From NCBI RefSeq assembly GCF_032362555.1, contig NC_083506.1, forward strand, positions 481,501-545,500: a stretch of DNA of 64,000 nucleotides. The letters are read 5' to 3'. The notes under the pieces are model-generated. The model ran no database searches, had not been told where the DNA came from, and saw nothing but the letters and a program-made list of their open reading frames with translations. Made by a program: the position numbers and the translations under genes. This DNA comes from Amyelois transitella (taxonomy: Eukaryota; Arthropoda; Insecta; Lepidoptera; Pyralidae). Below are positions 20,594 through 31,756 of this stretch, piece after piece. Position 1 is the stretch's first letter. Every line of letters starts with the position of its first letter.

Positions 20594-22330
20594 TTTGTAT
20601 AAAATCTATTTATTACTAAAAAATTTTATTTTAAAAAAATATATTAATCTATCCTCGCAAACAACACAAATTTATAAACGTTAACGTTTCCTCATCCTAC
20701 TAACAATTTCATAGCTGCTTACTTCGCTATTATTCAAAAGAAAAACTACCTAAGTATCATTTTCCACGCCGAAACTTAAAACCTGAAATTCAGGCTGAAA
20801 TAAAATACACTTATCCTTACATGTCTCCTGTTACGTAACCCTCGAACCCGGGACACCACAGAATCACTGCACATGACAATTTTCACATTATCATATAGGT
20901 AACATATACGACACTATCACAAATCGTAAGGGAGGTTACACACGCGCGCACACAGCGACCGCACGGCGAGTACTGACGCGCGGCCTCTCCCCACACCCCT
21001 CGCCCCTGAGCACCGCTCTGAAAATCCTTTTCAATAGGGAATTACACTTGTAATAAATAAAAATGAGAAACTTTGACGTCGTCATTAAGTCGGACAGTGT
21101 AATCTGCGCGGAAATTTCAATTTCTGTTCGCGACTTTTATTGGGTTGAGTGGCTTTGCTTGGTTACTGTTGATCTGGATGTTAATTCTGTTAAGGGTTAA
21201 AGGAAAAACCGATGAAAATTATTGCTCGTATACGTTTTAAGTGTCGAGCACTGGAGGGATTTTAAAAGGTTAAACGCTTTTACTAAATAAAAATTATGTT
21301 TAAACTTTTTATCTTAAAGGACACTGCATTTAATAAGGTACTTATGTTATTCTATGAATTAAATTTACTATGACACTAAAATAAGTGTAGTTTATATTTT
21401 TTTTTAATGTTAGGGATGATACATCAAAAAATCAATAACATTTTTTATTTATTTTATATACAACGTTTAATATTTTTTTAAATGTGCTACTTTTATGAAA
21501 AGCTAGAACCGAAAATCTAGTTAAATGAGTTCAAGTTCCTTTACTAACGACAATAGTTTCTTTCACAGTCAAAAAAGTCATACAATGTTGACTTGTGGCA
21601 AATTGGTCGAATCTTCGATAAATCAGATTAAACAAGCTTGATTTTTTTATAACTAATTAAAATACATCAAAATATGAAGTAACAATGTAATTCATTTCTG
21701 AAAATAATCAAAAAGAATGCACGTCACATCGTCACTATTAGCGCGAAATTAAAGAGGTAAGATTGGTTATGATGTTAAGTTTTGAATTGTATGACAGCGA
21801 TGTACCTATATATATGAAATAACTTTATTATTATTAGATACAACGTACGGCAAAGATCAAACATAATGAAAATCCTTTAAAAAAATCAATAATATTTTTA
21901 GGATACATTTAATTTTGCAAAGTTATTTTAAAATTCGATCAATGAAAACTAAAATGTTACTTTATTTCTTTCTATTCATATGCTATCTTTCAAATTCAAA
22001 ATAAAAAAAATCTGGCATGGCCACTGTCAGTGTCGTTCCATTCCAAGTGATTCCAAGTATCTTTTTTTTTAATTCCAAAATTACTTTATAGACACGAAGC
22101 AAAGAACATACCTACAAGAACAATCGAATTGTAAATCTTAGTGTGAAATCAGTTAAAAAACTTAACAAGGAAACTGACGTCCATCAGTTAATTGTTGTTT
22201 ACACCACGGATATTTCAGTAAATTGCGGTCATAAATTAGCTGTTATAGCGTTTTTATCACCCAATTCTTGTCCTGAACAGATTTACTGGGTTGCCATTCT
22301 CAAAAGGAACTTCATACCAAGTTTAACAGT
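20594..22330. other. no gene; short GC-rich island
   Basis: About 1.7 kb, mostly AT-rich. 20938-21005 is GC- and CpG-rich (CACGCGCGCACACAGCGACC, ACGGCGAGTACTGACGCGCG), unlike its surroundings, and could be a promoter or noncoding first exon. A B-box-like GAACCCGGG on the minus strand near 20845 is isolated. Confidence 0.4.
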
Positions 22331-22417
22331 CACGTGATTTCCGGCACTTCAGAATAGGACTATTCCATATATTTCCTACGGACGTCGTTAAAGGCGACTA
22401 AGGGAAAGTCTATTAAT
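22331..22417 (+). repeat. SINE-A-related head, variant
   Basis: GTGATTTCCGGCACTTCAGA, ACTATTCCATATATTTCC, GACGTCGTTAAAGGCGAC. Same variant as 31869; tail absent. Confidence 0.55.
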
Positions 22418-22604
22418 ACTGCTCACCTTTTGGCCTGGTATAAAAACGCTTGTTATGGAGATACTTTTCAGATCATTGGATTGAATTTCATCACACGCAG
22501 ATACTGTCTAGCGAGCGACATTTTAACCATAGGCTAATTCGTGAAGCAAATGAAATAAAAAAAATATCCGAACAATTTCAACAGGGACGATAGAGTTAAG
22601 TTAT

Positions 22605-22708
22605 CTACATACATTCATATAATCAAGTCTATATCCTTCGCGGGGTAGACAGAGCCACTAGTCTTGAAAAGACTGGTAGGCCACGTTCAGCTATTTGGCT
22701 TTAAGATC
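22605..22708 (-). repeat. SINE-A tail, left arm of inverted pair
   Basis: TACATACATTCATATAATCA to GTTCAGCTATTTGGC; abuts an opposite-strand tail directly. Confidence 0.85.
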
Positions 22709-22838
22709 ACCTGTCACTATTTGAATCTCAATTCTATCATTAAGCCAAATAGATGAACGTGGCCATTCAGTCCATTCAAGACTGTTGGCTCCGTCTACCC
22801 CGCAAGGGATATAGACGGGACCATATGTATGTACGTAT
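22709..22838 (+). repeat. SINE-A tail, right arm of inverted pair
   Basis: CCTGTCACTATTTGAATCTC to CCATATGTATGTACGTA. Together with 22605-22708 it forms arms of about 95 bases that could pair. Confidence 0.85.
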
Positions 22839-22928
22839 AATGCAAATCAGTTATAATAATTTGAGTGCGTTTGACCTCAATCTGCCTGGTCGATAATACA
22901 AGGTGGAGGCGAAGATGGAATAAACAAC

Positions 22929-22951
22929 AAACAAACAAACAAACAAACAAA
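22929..22951. repeat. AAAC microsatellite
   Basis: About 5.5 copies of AAAC. Confidence 0.85.
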
Positions 22952-23264
22952 TTATGTAGGTACTCCTTGGCACATCCTTCGATTCTCGAGAAAATTCCGT
23001 CCAAATAAAACCAATCACGCTGTTCAGTAATCTGAAAATATAAAGTTTTGAAATCTCCGAATCGAAAGTTATAAAACGTTGGGAAGCCGTCAAAAGGGAA
23101 CAATCTTAATAACATTTATTCACAGACAGCGTATTGGACCTTATTTCTTTTGCGTGTATTTATTGGAACTGTTTCACCGACTTTGACAAAAGGAGGTGTT
23201 ATGATTTCATCTCTTATAAGTTTTTACCCCTTCCAACGGGACGCGTTGGTACACTTATATACAA

Positions 23265-23518
23265 ACATACATACATATAATCACGTCTATTCCCCTTACG
23301 GGGTAGACAGAGCCAACAGCCTTGAACGACTGACAGGCCACCTTCAGCTGTTATACATGATAGAATTGAGATTCAAATAGAGACAGGTCGCTAGCTCATC
23401 GCCTAAAAAAGATTCCCAAGTTTATAAGCCTACCCCTTAGTCGCGTTTTACGACATCCATGGGAAAGAGATGGAGTGATCCTATTCTTTTTTGTTTTAAT
23501 GCCGGGAACCACCCGGCA
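23265..23518 (-). repeat. SINE-A, full length
   Basis: Tail at 23265, head end ACCACCCGGCA at 23518. All blocks present, with an A-to-G-level divergence of a moderately old copy. Confidence 0.92.
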
Positions 23519-23808
23519 GACTCCTTTCTCATTCAGATTAAACAAAAAAGCAGACGAACAGCAGGCAATACAGACCGGCCTCTGAGACTAGGGCATATAT
23601 TCTCATATTTGTCGACGCGAGTTTCAAAGAGTTTAGATCCAATATCGCGATATTAATATACGATGTAATACAGTATTGTATGATACTTGAACGTGATCTA
23701 AACGTCTTCATAACTAAGGCTCGATGGAAATAGGCACTACCTATTGATATTACTCTCATAAATAATAATTCGTTTCGTTATTGTAAGAAATTGTTTTTAT
23801 ATATTCAT

Positions 23809-24064
23809 ATACATACATTTGGTCACGTCTATATCCCTTGTGGAGTAGGCAGAGCCAACAGTCTTGAAAAGACTGATAGGCTAGGTTCAGCTATTTGGCT
23901 TACTGATAGAATTGAGATTCAAATAGTGACAGGTTGCTAGCCCATCGCCTAAGAAAGAATCCCAAGTTTGTGAGCCTATCCCTTAGTCGCCTTTTACGAC
24001 ATCCATGAGAAAGAGATGGAGTGGTCCTATTCCTTTTTGTTGTAATGCCGGGAACCACTCGGCA
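23809..24064 (-). repeat. SINE-A, full length
   Basis: Tail reads ATACATACATTTGGTCACG; head ends CCACTCGGCA. The CATATGGTCACG tail subtype, distinct from the ATATAATCACG subtype. Confidence 0.92.
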
Positions 24065-24344
24065 CTGACGGCACGGAACGAGAAACAAATTGGTGAACAT
24101 AACACTTTTTTTTTCGTACGGTCGCGTAAAAATTTCCACGATATGAGTTCAAGTGTCACGCCAGACGGGAACCAATCATTCTGTCAGGGAAATCAAAAGA
24201 GAAAACTGTCTGCGACGGTGTCTTCACATGAAATATTCAATTCAATTTCATTGCTTCATATCAAATGATATTTACTTTAAAAAAAAAACATTTATTTTTC
24301 TCTTTAGAGACTAATCTAATAAAGGTCAGGTCAAAAGTTAACCT

Positions 24345-24420
24345 TAATAAATATGGATGAAGCAAAAGAAGAATGCTCGTAATGTGGAAAGGTGTAGTCT
24401 CTGCCTGCCTCCCGGATAAA
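24345..24420 (+). repeat. LINE 3' tail scrap
   Basis: AATATGGATGAAGCAAAAGA, AATGCTCGTAATGTGGAAAG and TAGTCTCTGCCTGCCTCCCG match the end of the LINE ORF. Confidence 0.65.
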
Positions 24421-24493
24421 TATAAACCGAATTTATTGTACCTATATGTATTTGAATTTTCACGATTTTGTTTTAACATACCAAAACACGTAA

Positions 24494-24722
24494 AGCTTGT
24501 CTCATCAAAATCGGTCAATAAAAAAATATCATAATAAAAATGAACTCGAGGCATTGACATATATACCTATATTAACTTACTAATATTACGAGTATAAAGG
24601 TGTAAACGTGTTTGTTTGTCAATCTTTCACGTGAAAACCGCTGATCCGATCTCCATGAAATCTTGCATATCTAAAGGACATAAGGTACTTATCACGCAGG
24701 CGGAGCCGCACCAAAAGCTAGT
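24494..24722 (-). repeat. LINE 3' fragments
   Basis: Two adjoining pieces: TCTCATCAAAATCGGTCAAT (24494-24558, shared with 40720) and ACTAATATTACGAGTATAAA to CGCACCAAAAGCTAGT (24579-24722). Noncoding. Confidence 0.5.
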
Positions 24723-24965
24723 CATAAATATTAATAGTATAACTACATAATATATTGTAATTTTCTAGATTACAAGCTACAAACATGACCCTTTAGTTTG
24801 ATTACAGTAATTCCCGCAGATTACTCACTTCGTAATTAGTCGGTTTAATATGACATGTTCGTAAAATATGAAGAGCTCAGAAGGATACGTTGTACTCGAA
24901 AAATTAGTTTTAGAAGCTTATTTCATCTGCTAAGAAGTATTTTATCTAAAAAACATAAAATAGGA

Positions 24966-24983
24966 CACTGACTGACTGACTGA
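24966..24983. repeat. CTGA microsatellite
   Basis: Four copies of ACTG. Confidence 0.7.
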
Positions 24984-25242
24984 CCTGTCAACGAACAGCC
25001 CAAACTTAGTCTAGGGTTTGCAGTAAAAGAGAATTTTCCGAAATTCACACGAAATTTAGGCGAAATAAGAGATCTGTCTTCGCATTGGGTACGCCGATTT
25101 ACAAGGATTCTGACCTATCCAAGATCATGGTCTTATTGCGCACCCTGGGCCTCTCTTTATAGTGGTGAGTAACCGGGAATAAACCCAGGGGAAAGAACAG
25201 TATAGTTAGACAAAAATATGCGGCGTAGTAGGCACTATTTAC

Positions 25243-25367
25243 AGCAAGCAACCTGTAACTATTCATCAATTTCATCAATAAACCTTACAGCTAACAGTGG
25301 CCTTTATTCTTTTTGAAACTGTTGGCTCTGTCTACCTCGTAAAGGATAAAAACTTGATTAATATATG
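25243..25367 (+). repeat. SINE-A tail half, diverged
   Basis: GCAAGCAACCTGTAACTATT to CTACCTCGTAAAGGATAAAA. Confidence 0.65.
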
Positions 25368-25680
25368 TTGGAAAGGTTAAAAAGTTATCTCAACTCCAGC
25401 CAACGTAATACAAAGTCATTCGCAGCAGTTTACAGCTAAGTAGGTTTGCGGGCAGGCAAATTTTTTTTTTCTCTTAAAATTATTTTAGGCGAAGGTAGCT
25501 CCGAAAGGGCGCAGCATGGCGTATAAAAAGGTCTCGTTCTGCGAGCCGTAAAACTTAGTCTGTGACGCAACGCGTGTAAGGTACCCGCGGGCACACACTT
25601 TCAGATATGGATAATAAACTCTTTTGTTTTTTAAATTGAAGACGTCGTGGTATAATTATGAGGAACTAACTTTTATCTGC
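25367..25680 (+). repeat. possible solo LTR
   Basis: Begins TGTTGGAAAG. Holds a TATA-like GTATAAAAAGGTCTCG (about 25519) and, about 90 bases on, AATAAACTCTTTTG (about 25613), the spacing of a TATA box and polyadenylation signal in a short LTR. No second LTR, coding domain or clear CA-end and target duplication was seen, so this is tentative. Confidence 0.3.
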
Positions 25681-25701
25681 AACTTCCCTTGCGTGATTTT
25701 A

Positions 25702-26066
25702 ACGCCATCTACAAAAAGCGACGAATTAAACGCCACTTACAAAAAGCGACGAATTAAACGCCACTTAAAAAAAGCGACAAATTAAACGCCACTTACAAAA
25801 AGCGATGAATGAAACGCCACTTACAAAAAGCGACGAATCGATCGCCACTTACAAAAAGCGACGAATTAAACGCCACTTACAAAAAGCGACGAATCAAACG
25901 CCACTTACAAAAAGCGACGAATTAAACGCCACTTACAAAAAGCGATGAATGAAACGCCACTTACAAAAAGCGAAGAATCAAACGCCACTTATAAAAAGCG
26001 ACGAATTAAACGCCACTTACAAAAAGCGATGAATGAAACGCCACTTACAAAAAGCGACGAATTTAG
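25702..26066. repeat. 28-bp minisatellite, 13 copies
   Basis: Unit ACGCCACTTACAAAAAGCGA + CGAATTAA. Variants cluster by unit (GATGAATGAA appears in three copies, GACGAATCAA in others), indicating higher-order duplication. The unit length is not a multiple of three, so the open frame at 25945-26193 across it is not a gene. Confidence 0.95.
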
Positions 26067-26080
26067 CGCCTCATACAAAA

Positions 26081-26585
26081 GAATACAGGATTTTCGCAAC
26101 TACCACGGGAACTATAGTTTTTGTCGGGATGAAAAGTACGCTATGTCCTTCTCCAGACTCTTAATTATATATGTGATATTTGAAGTAGATTAAATCAGTA
26201 GATAATCCCTGAAGAGGTACTAAACAAAAATACAAACAAATAAACTTACTTTCGCATTTATAATATTATTATGGGATGATCACCATTCAATAAAAGAGCC
26301 CACCGATTTATTCACAAAGATTCACTGTATAATAGTCACAGCGCTGGGCAATTGTTGATTGACATTTGTTACGATAACTTATATACTGTCTAATGAGATA
26401 TAAATCTTCACATTTTATTAGTTCTTGTTGTGTGTTGTTGTGGAAACTAAATGACTCTATACCTTTTTCACCGATGCCGAATAAAAAAAATCGCAAGTGT
26501 GCGCGCCAACAGAATGTATCATGAGAATTAATTCGTAATGAGTTACGCCCGCTTTGCGCACAACACATCAAAAGAATAGCGCACA

Positions 26586-26587
<2 letters not shown>
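26081..26587. other. no gene seen
   Basis: AT-rich DNA between the minisatellite and the CA repeat; nothing recognised. Confidence 0.5.

Positions 26588-26640
<53 letters not shown>
26588..26640. repeat. CA microsatellite
   Basis: About 26 uninterrupted CA copies, long enough to be highly polymorphic. The open frame on the minus strand is a repeat artefact. Confidence 0.97.
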
Positions 26641-26644
<4 letters not shown>

Positions 26645-27544
26645 TACACGTCACACTCAGTGACGTATATTTGTTGTTATATTTTAAAGGGATTTAGGTG
26701 AGCGAATAAAAAATCGTGATGATGAATTCATACTACACTATGACAGACAGGAGCCGTCTCCATGAATATCGATTCATCCAATCCAGAATAAGGAAGCAAG
26801 GAAAAAGAAGACGACATAGAAGAGGTCACTGACTGATTGATATATGAATTCGCAGCTTAAATCGCCAAGTCAAAATTTTGCATGTAGGTATCGTGGCCCA
26901 GGGGAGCAAATAAACAGCAAAGCAAATAACAAACTACATACCAAAAGTAACTAAAGAAAATCAGACCAATGGTTCGATAGTTAACGCATTAAAAGTACAA
27001 TATATATACAAAAAAAGAAAAGAAATTGTACCAAGTTGATTGGTACACCTCAGTCGCTTCGCTTGCTCAGTATAATTTACCGTTTTGTAATTGGAAGAAA
27101 ACAGCTAAAGCACTGATTATAACGAAATCTAACACCCTTGTAACCTGTTTTCACAAAATATATTGATAATTGATAATAAATTTACCAAATCGCTAAACAC
27201 TAGAATCAAGAGCCCGAGCCGAGAATAATTATTAATAATGTTTGCATTTATCGCGATTAATTTTCCGATTACTAATAGCTTTCTCAGAATTGGGTTTAAT
27301 TAAAATAATTAATTTTAAGTTCCGTAAACGTCCCTTGAGGCTACACGTGCAAGGTTAACACAAAATACGATTTAATATTATTTCATACAATTCTACCTCA
27401 ATATGAACAGGAATTACGTGGCTCGTCGTTCTAGGAAAAACAAATCTGGACATTTACAAGCATGTTAATAGGATGAGATTAATATGAAACAAAAACAATG
27501 TATTTATATTTTAAAAAACTAACGAAAGCTCGGTGTTCGACTGA
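26641..27544. other. no gene seen
   Basis: About 0.9 kb of AT-rich DNA without recognised repeats or exons. Confidence 0.5.
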
Positions 27545-27770
27545 GCTCGGTGCCCTAAAAGACGCAAGTCATGAGCACCGGTTCAAATTCTATCTCGGCC
27601 ATGTACCAACAACTGTTTTCTGAATTATGTACATTAGTTAGAGTGCTAACTGATGCTCTTACGGTGAGGGAAAACATCGTGAGTAAAGCTACACATTCAG
27701 GCAACTGAATCTCAGTCGAATGATGTTTGTGCCCTTTAATTGTGTAACGCAATGTACCAGACACCCTGTT
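27545..27770 (+). repeat. tRNA-derived SINE (SINE-D), decayed
   Basis: A B-box-like CCGGTTCAAATTCTATC, then GGTGAGGGAAAACATCGTGA, CACATTCAGGCAACTGAATC and TGTGTAACGCAATGTACCAG. Shares the GGTGAGGGAAAACAT body with 32737. Confidence 0.6.
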
Positions 27771-27793
27771 TAAGCATCTAAAATTCTAAGCTA

Positions 27794-27945
27794 TCATTTT
27801 TAGGCGATGGGCTAGCAACCTGTCACTATTTGAATCTCAATTCTATCATTAAGCCAAATAGCTGAACGTGGCCATTCAGTCTTTTCGAGACTGTTGGCTC
27901 TGTCTACCTCACAAGGGATATAGACGTGACCATATGTATGTATGT
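27794..27945 (+). repeat. SINE-A, 5'-truncated, with 12-bp target duplication
   Basis: Starts inside the TTTTAGGCGATGGGCTAGC block and ends TATGTATGT. AATTCTAAGCTA flanks it perfectly at 27782-27793 and 27946-27957. Confidence 0.93.
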
Positions 27946-28149
27946 AATTCTAAGCTACGTCGATTATTTTCTGGTACCAAAAAACTGAGTGTTACTCATA
28001 CAGCTCCAACTTTATGTACCACATACATAGTGGATTTGTGTATGAGTATAAACTTACGCTCCGTAACATAAATTGTTTTATTGTAGTCCCGCCAGTAATT
28101 TTGGTTACTCTTATCATCAATATTTGCTGAAAATTATAACTTTAACTTT

Positions 28150-28402
28150 GTGCCGTGTGGTTCCCGGCACCAATATAAAAAAATAGGAACACTCCATCTC
28201 ATTTGCCGTGGATGTCGTAAGAGGCGACTAAGGGATAGGCTTTTAAACTTGGGATTCTTATTTTAGGCGATGGGCTTTGATTTGAATCTCAATTCGATTA
28301 TAAAGCCAAACAGCTGAACGTGGCCTGTCAGTCTCTTCAGGACTGTTGGCCCTGTCTACCCCGCAAGGGATATAGACGCGACTATATGTATATATGTATG
28401 TA
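28150..28402 (+). repeat. SINE-A, full length
   Basis: GTGCCGTGTGGTTCCCGGCA to TATGTATGTA; short deletion after GCGATGGGCT. Confidence 0.93.
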
Positions 28403-28577
28403 AAACTGTAACACACAGAATAACAATTAGCTTTCTCGCGCCATAGAGAGCATCAATTACATGAAAACGAGCACGTCTCGAGTGTCGCAGATCATTCGCA
28501 AGCACCCCTCGTTTGGGCGATGAAGCCTCAATTGCAGGCTCTCAACATGCTCACGTGATTTTGTTTAAATTTTCCTT

Positions 28578-28837
28578 TACATACATATACATACGTACAT
28601 ACATATGGTCACGTCTACATCCCTTGCGGGGTAGACCGAGCCAACAGTCTTGAAAAGACTGAATGGCCACGTTCAGCTATTTGGCTTAAAGATAGAATTG
28701 AGATTCAACTAGTGACAGGTCGCCTAAAAAGAATCGTAAGTTTTTAAGCCTATCCCTTAGTCGCCTTTTACGACATCCATGGGAAAGAGATGGAGTGGTC
28801 CTTTTCTTTTTTGTATTGGTGCCGGGAACCGCACGGT
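28578..28837 (-). repeat. SINE-A, full length
   Basis: Long CATA tail at 28578, CATATGGTCACG tail subtype, head end CCGCACGG. Lies 175 bases from the opposite-strand copy at 28150, forming a spaced inverted pair. Confidence 0.93.
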
Positions 28838-29070
28838 CATATTTAGCGGGAAATTGATGGATGATTTTTGTTCTGCTTTTTAGTTTTTAAATCCGTGTAG
28901 GATTTATTCTAGGCATACGTCATAGTTGAACGAATGAACCATTACTCGTACGTAGTACACAAACGTATGATATAATCAATGCCTTTGGTAGTAACCAATA
29001 CCACAAAGTTATATTAAATACAAATTTTTATTATGAAAATTTCCTTTTATACCGAGTGGTTGTTTAAACA

Positions 29071-29320
29071 GTGCCGTGTGGATTTTGGCACTGTAGAAAA
29101 GAACCATTCCATATCTTTTCCATTGATGTCGTAATAGGCAACTAAGGGATAGGCTTACAAACTTGGGAATCCACTATTATGGGCGATGGGCTGGCAAACG
29201 GTCACTATTTGAATCTCAATTCCATCATAAAGCCAAACAGCTGAACGTGGCCTTTCAGTCTTTTGTGGACTTTCAACCCCGCAAGGAACATACCTGTGAC
29301 TGTATGCAGGTATGTATGTA
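29071..29320 (+). repeat. SINE-A, full length, diverged head
   Basis: GTGCCGTGTGGATTTTGGCA; the GGCTCTGTCTACC block is partly deleted. Confidence 0.88.
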
Positions 29321-29600
29321 TTTAATTTTTATTAGAATTTTCATAGTAATAACTTAACTTCAATTGTTGCTCAAAAAACAGCCCTAACTAGTTTTAATAT
29401 ACACTGTCAGCAGCAAAATTCCACTTTACATAAGCTGTGTCGTGTCTAGGAAGCTTAGAGCTTAGAAAATGCTGTATTTTTTCTTCTACAGTAGGTACCC
29501 CGACAAAAGCAAAATTTCATTTCATTTCATACCAGCCTAGTTAATCTATTTGATAATTTAGGACATTCTTAATTCTTAAACCGATGAGCTTACTTGTTAT

Positions 29601-29832
29601 ATACACATACATTTATAATCACGTCTGTATCCTTTACGGGGTAGACGGGCCTAACAGTCTTTAGAAGGCTTAATGATAGAGTTAAGATTCAAATACTGAT
29701 AAGTTTCTAGCTGATCGTCTACATGAGGAATCGCAAGTTTATAAGCCTACTATCCCTTAGTCGTCTTTTATGACATCCATAGGAAAGATATAAAGTGGTT
29801 CTACTATAAAATGCCGGTACAACCACACGATA
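29601..29832 (-). repeat. SINE-A, nearly full length, old
   Basis: CATTTATAATCACGTCTGTA to CCGGTACAACCACACG; many substitutions. Confidence 0.8.
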
Positions 29833-30285
29833 TACTCGTATGGAAACTATATTCTTATAGTTTTTTTTTTGATACGTCTACCCGTTTTGCGATAAACTGT
29901 GATTAACAATATGACTATACTCTTAACAGTACGATAACATTTGACCTACATAAATAATAAATTAGCTTATTGTTGATTCTAAACACGCGCCAGTGTTTTC
30001 GAGAGACAGAGAATCACACAGTCTCACGGTTAGAGTTTTCAATTTAACTTCGCGCAAGTTCCGCATAACTTAGAAACTGATTGTCCGGTGGAAGTGAAAC
30101 AGACAAACAGACAATCTGCAGATGAGATTAGTCAGATCACTATGTTCCTTGTGCACTAAATAAACTGGATCTTAAGTAAGTTTTTTCAAAAACTATGCTT
30201 TTTCCAAGTCTTTCTTGTAAAGTATGTCTAAAGGGGCAAACTTCCTTACGATGTTAATTTACCGTTAAAGTATTGATAAGATTTA
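29833..30285. other. no gene seen
   Basis: AT-rich DNA without recognised features. Confidence 0.5.
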
Positions 30286-30544
30286 GTGCCGTGTGGTTCC
30301 CGGCACCAATAGGAAAAGAATAGGACCACTCCATCTCTTTTCCCATGGATGTCGTAATAGGCGACTAAGGGATAGGCTTACAAACTTGGGATTCTTTTTA
30401 GGCGATGGGCTAGCAAACTGTCACTATTTCAATCTCAATTCTATCATTAAGGCCAAATAGCTGAACGTGGCCATTCAGTCTTTTCAAGACTGTTGGCTCT
30501 GTCTAACCCGCAAGGGATAAAGACGTGACCATATGTATGGTATG
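30286..30544 (+). repeat. SINE-A, full length
   Basis: GTGCCGTGTGGTTCCCGGCA head, all blocks, CATATGTATGG tail; one of the best preserved copies. Confidence 0.94.
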
Positions 30545-30545
30545 T

Positions 30546-30690
30546 TGAAACTAGAACGACTTGGGGATGTCCTGATGGACTCGGGAAGTGAATTCCAATA
30601 CCTAACAGACATAACAGCGGAAGAATTATTACCAGCTGAATGAGGCTTTACGCACCAACTATAACACCAATGGCTAGCGGTATACATACA
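30546..30690 (-). pseudogene. LINE ORF C-terminal remnant
   Basis: A minus-strand frame reads RYWNSLPESIRTSPSRSSF, the W-N-S-L-P...I-R...S...F signature found near the C-terminus of jockey-like and related reverse transcriptases. Only about 45 codons remain. It is interrupted by the LINE-tail insertion at 30685. Confidence 0.6.
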
Positions 30691-30771
30691 TACATAAAAC
30701 CACGCCTCTTTCCCGGAGGGGTAGGCAGAGACTACCTCTTTCCACTTGCCACGATCTCTGCATACTTCCTA
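30685..30771 (-). repeat. 87-bp LINE insertion with 12-bp target duplication
   Basis: Only the last about 87 bases of the LINE (CATA tail, then CCCGGAGGGGTAGGCAGAGA and CTTGCCACGATCTCTGC). GCTAGCGGTATA flanks it at 30673-30684 and 30772-30783. Confidence 0.92.
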
Positions 30772-30900
30772 GCTAGCGGTATATTGGTTGAAAATAATTT
30801 AATTTTATCTACAAAGCGGTTCGCGTGATCTGAACACACATATCACGAAGACAAACGGCGCATGCGGCCGGCCGGTGTTTATCTATTAATTGTTTGTTAT

Positions 30901-30958
30901 TTGTTACTGTTAGCTCTGTCCACCCCGCAAGAGATATAGACGTGATTATATGTACATA
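30901..30958 (+). repeat. SINE-A tail scrap
   Basis: GTTAGCTCTGTCCACCCCGC, GACGTGATTATATGTA. Confidence 0.75.
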
Positions 30959-30969
30959 TATTGATTAAT

Positions 30970-31042
30970 AGAGAGGTAGGTAGGTAGTCTCTGCCTACCC
31001 CTCCGGGAAAGAGGCGTGATTTTATGTATGTATGTATGTATG
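30970..31042 (+). repeat. 73-bp LINE insertion with 13-bp target duplication
   Basis: GTAGTCTCTGCCTACCCCTC to a TATG tail, preceded by an AGGT run of uncertain origin. TATATTGATTAAT occurs at 30957-30969 and 31043-31055. Confidence 0.9.
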
Positions 31043-31082
31043 TATATTGATTAATTACTAAATAAGAAACAAGTTATAGACA

Positions 31083-31140
31083 AACATTCACAGAATCACA
31101 CCTCCTTGGCTGGGAGGTTAGGCAGAGACTACAACTCTTT
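31083..31140 (-). repeat. LINE 3' tail scrap, diverged
   Basis: AATCACACCTCCTTGGCTGG, GGAGGTTAGGCAGAGACTAC. Confidence 0.6.
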
Positions 31141-31253
31141 ATTTAAAAAAAAAATGTCCAGATGCTACAAGGAAAAATTATCATTTAGTTAGTACATTTC
31201 ATTTTAATATAGACAATGTGCATTCGTCCACGATTTAAGAGATCTATATTTAT

Positions 31254-31418
31254 AAATTGACGTCCGATGAAAATGCTGCAGTGTAGTTTGTTCCGCCGCT
31301 TCTTCTACACATGCGCTCTGGAAGCGGTAGTAGTTATAATTAGATTTAAGTTATGTGACGTCAATAATTGATACCTTATATCCAATTTTGAAAATAAATC
31401 TATTCTATTCTATTCATA
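31254..31418 (+). repeat. LINE 3' UTR fragment with TTCTA tail
   Basis: AAATGCTGCAGTGTAGTTTG, CTCTGGAAGCGGTAGTAGTT, GACGTCAATAATTG and a CTATTCTATTCTATTC tail. Same family at 53483 and, inverted, 63690. Confidence 0.65.
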
Positions 31419-31689
31419 AACCATAAAATTATTTACATAACAAAAACACATCACGATGCAATAGCTCCCATCAGAAAAAGAGGTTGCAAGCTAGATTTAT
31501 AAACAGGATTTGCGTGTGCAAACCTACCACGCCCTCTGTCGGCCGGCCAACAAGTGCGAGATAATCTGGATACCGGCGGGCGATACACTGCGCATTTGAA
31601 TAAAACCCATGCTGACCAGAACTAGCTGTTTCGTGAAATGTGTTTGTTTATTCTGCACTTTTTCATTTAATGTGTCGGATTAGGTTTCT

Positions 31690-31756
31690 TATATACATAT
31701 AGTTATGTATGTACGTATGTACGTATTTATGTACTTATGTATGTACGTATGTATGA
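31690..31756. repeat. degenerate TATG/TACG microsatellite
   Basis: TATGTATGTACGTATG-type repeats, about 16 units with changes. Confidence 0.85.

Noticed and set aside
20835..20865. B-box-like GAACCCGGG on the minus strand
   Set aside because: No A box or SINE body around it; isolated similarity.
25945..26193. 82-residue open frame in the minisatellite
   Set aside because: Frame shifts between units because 28 is not a multiple of three; artefact of the repeat.
26308..26649. 113-residue open frame running through the CA microsatellite
   Set aside because: Its start is a Cys/Val repeat from the dinucleotide run; no domain and no supporting signals.
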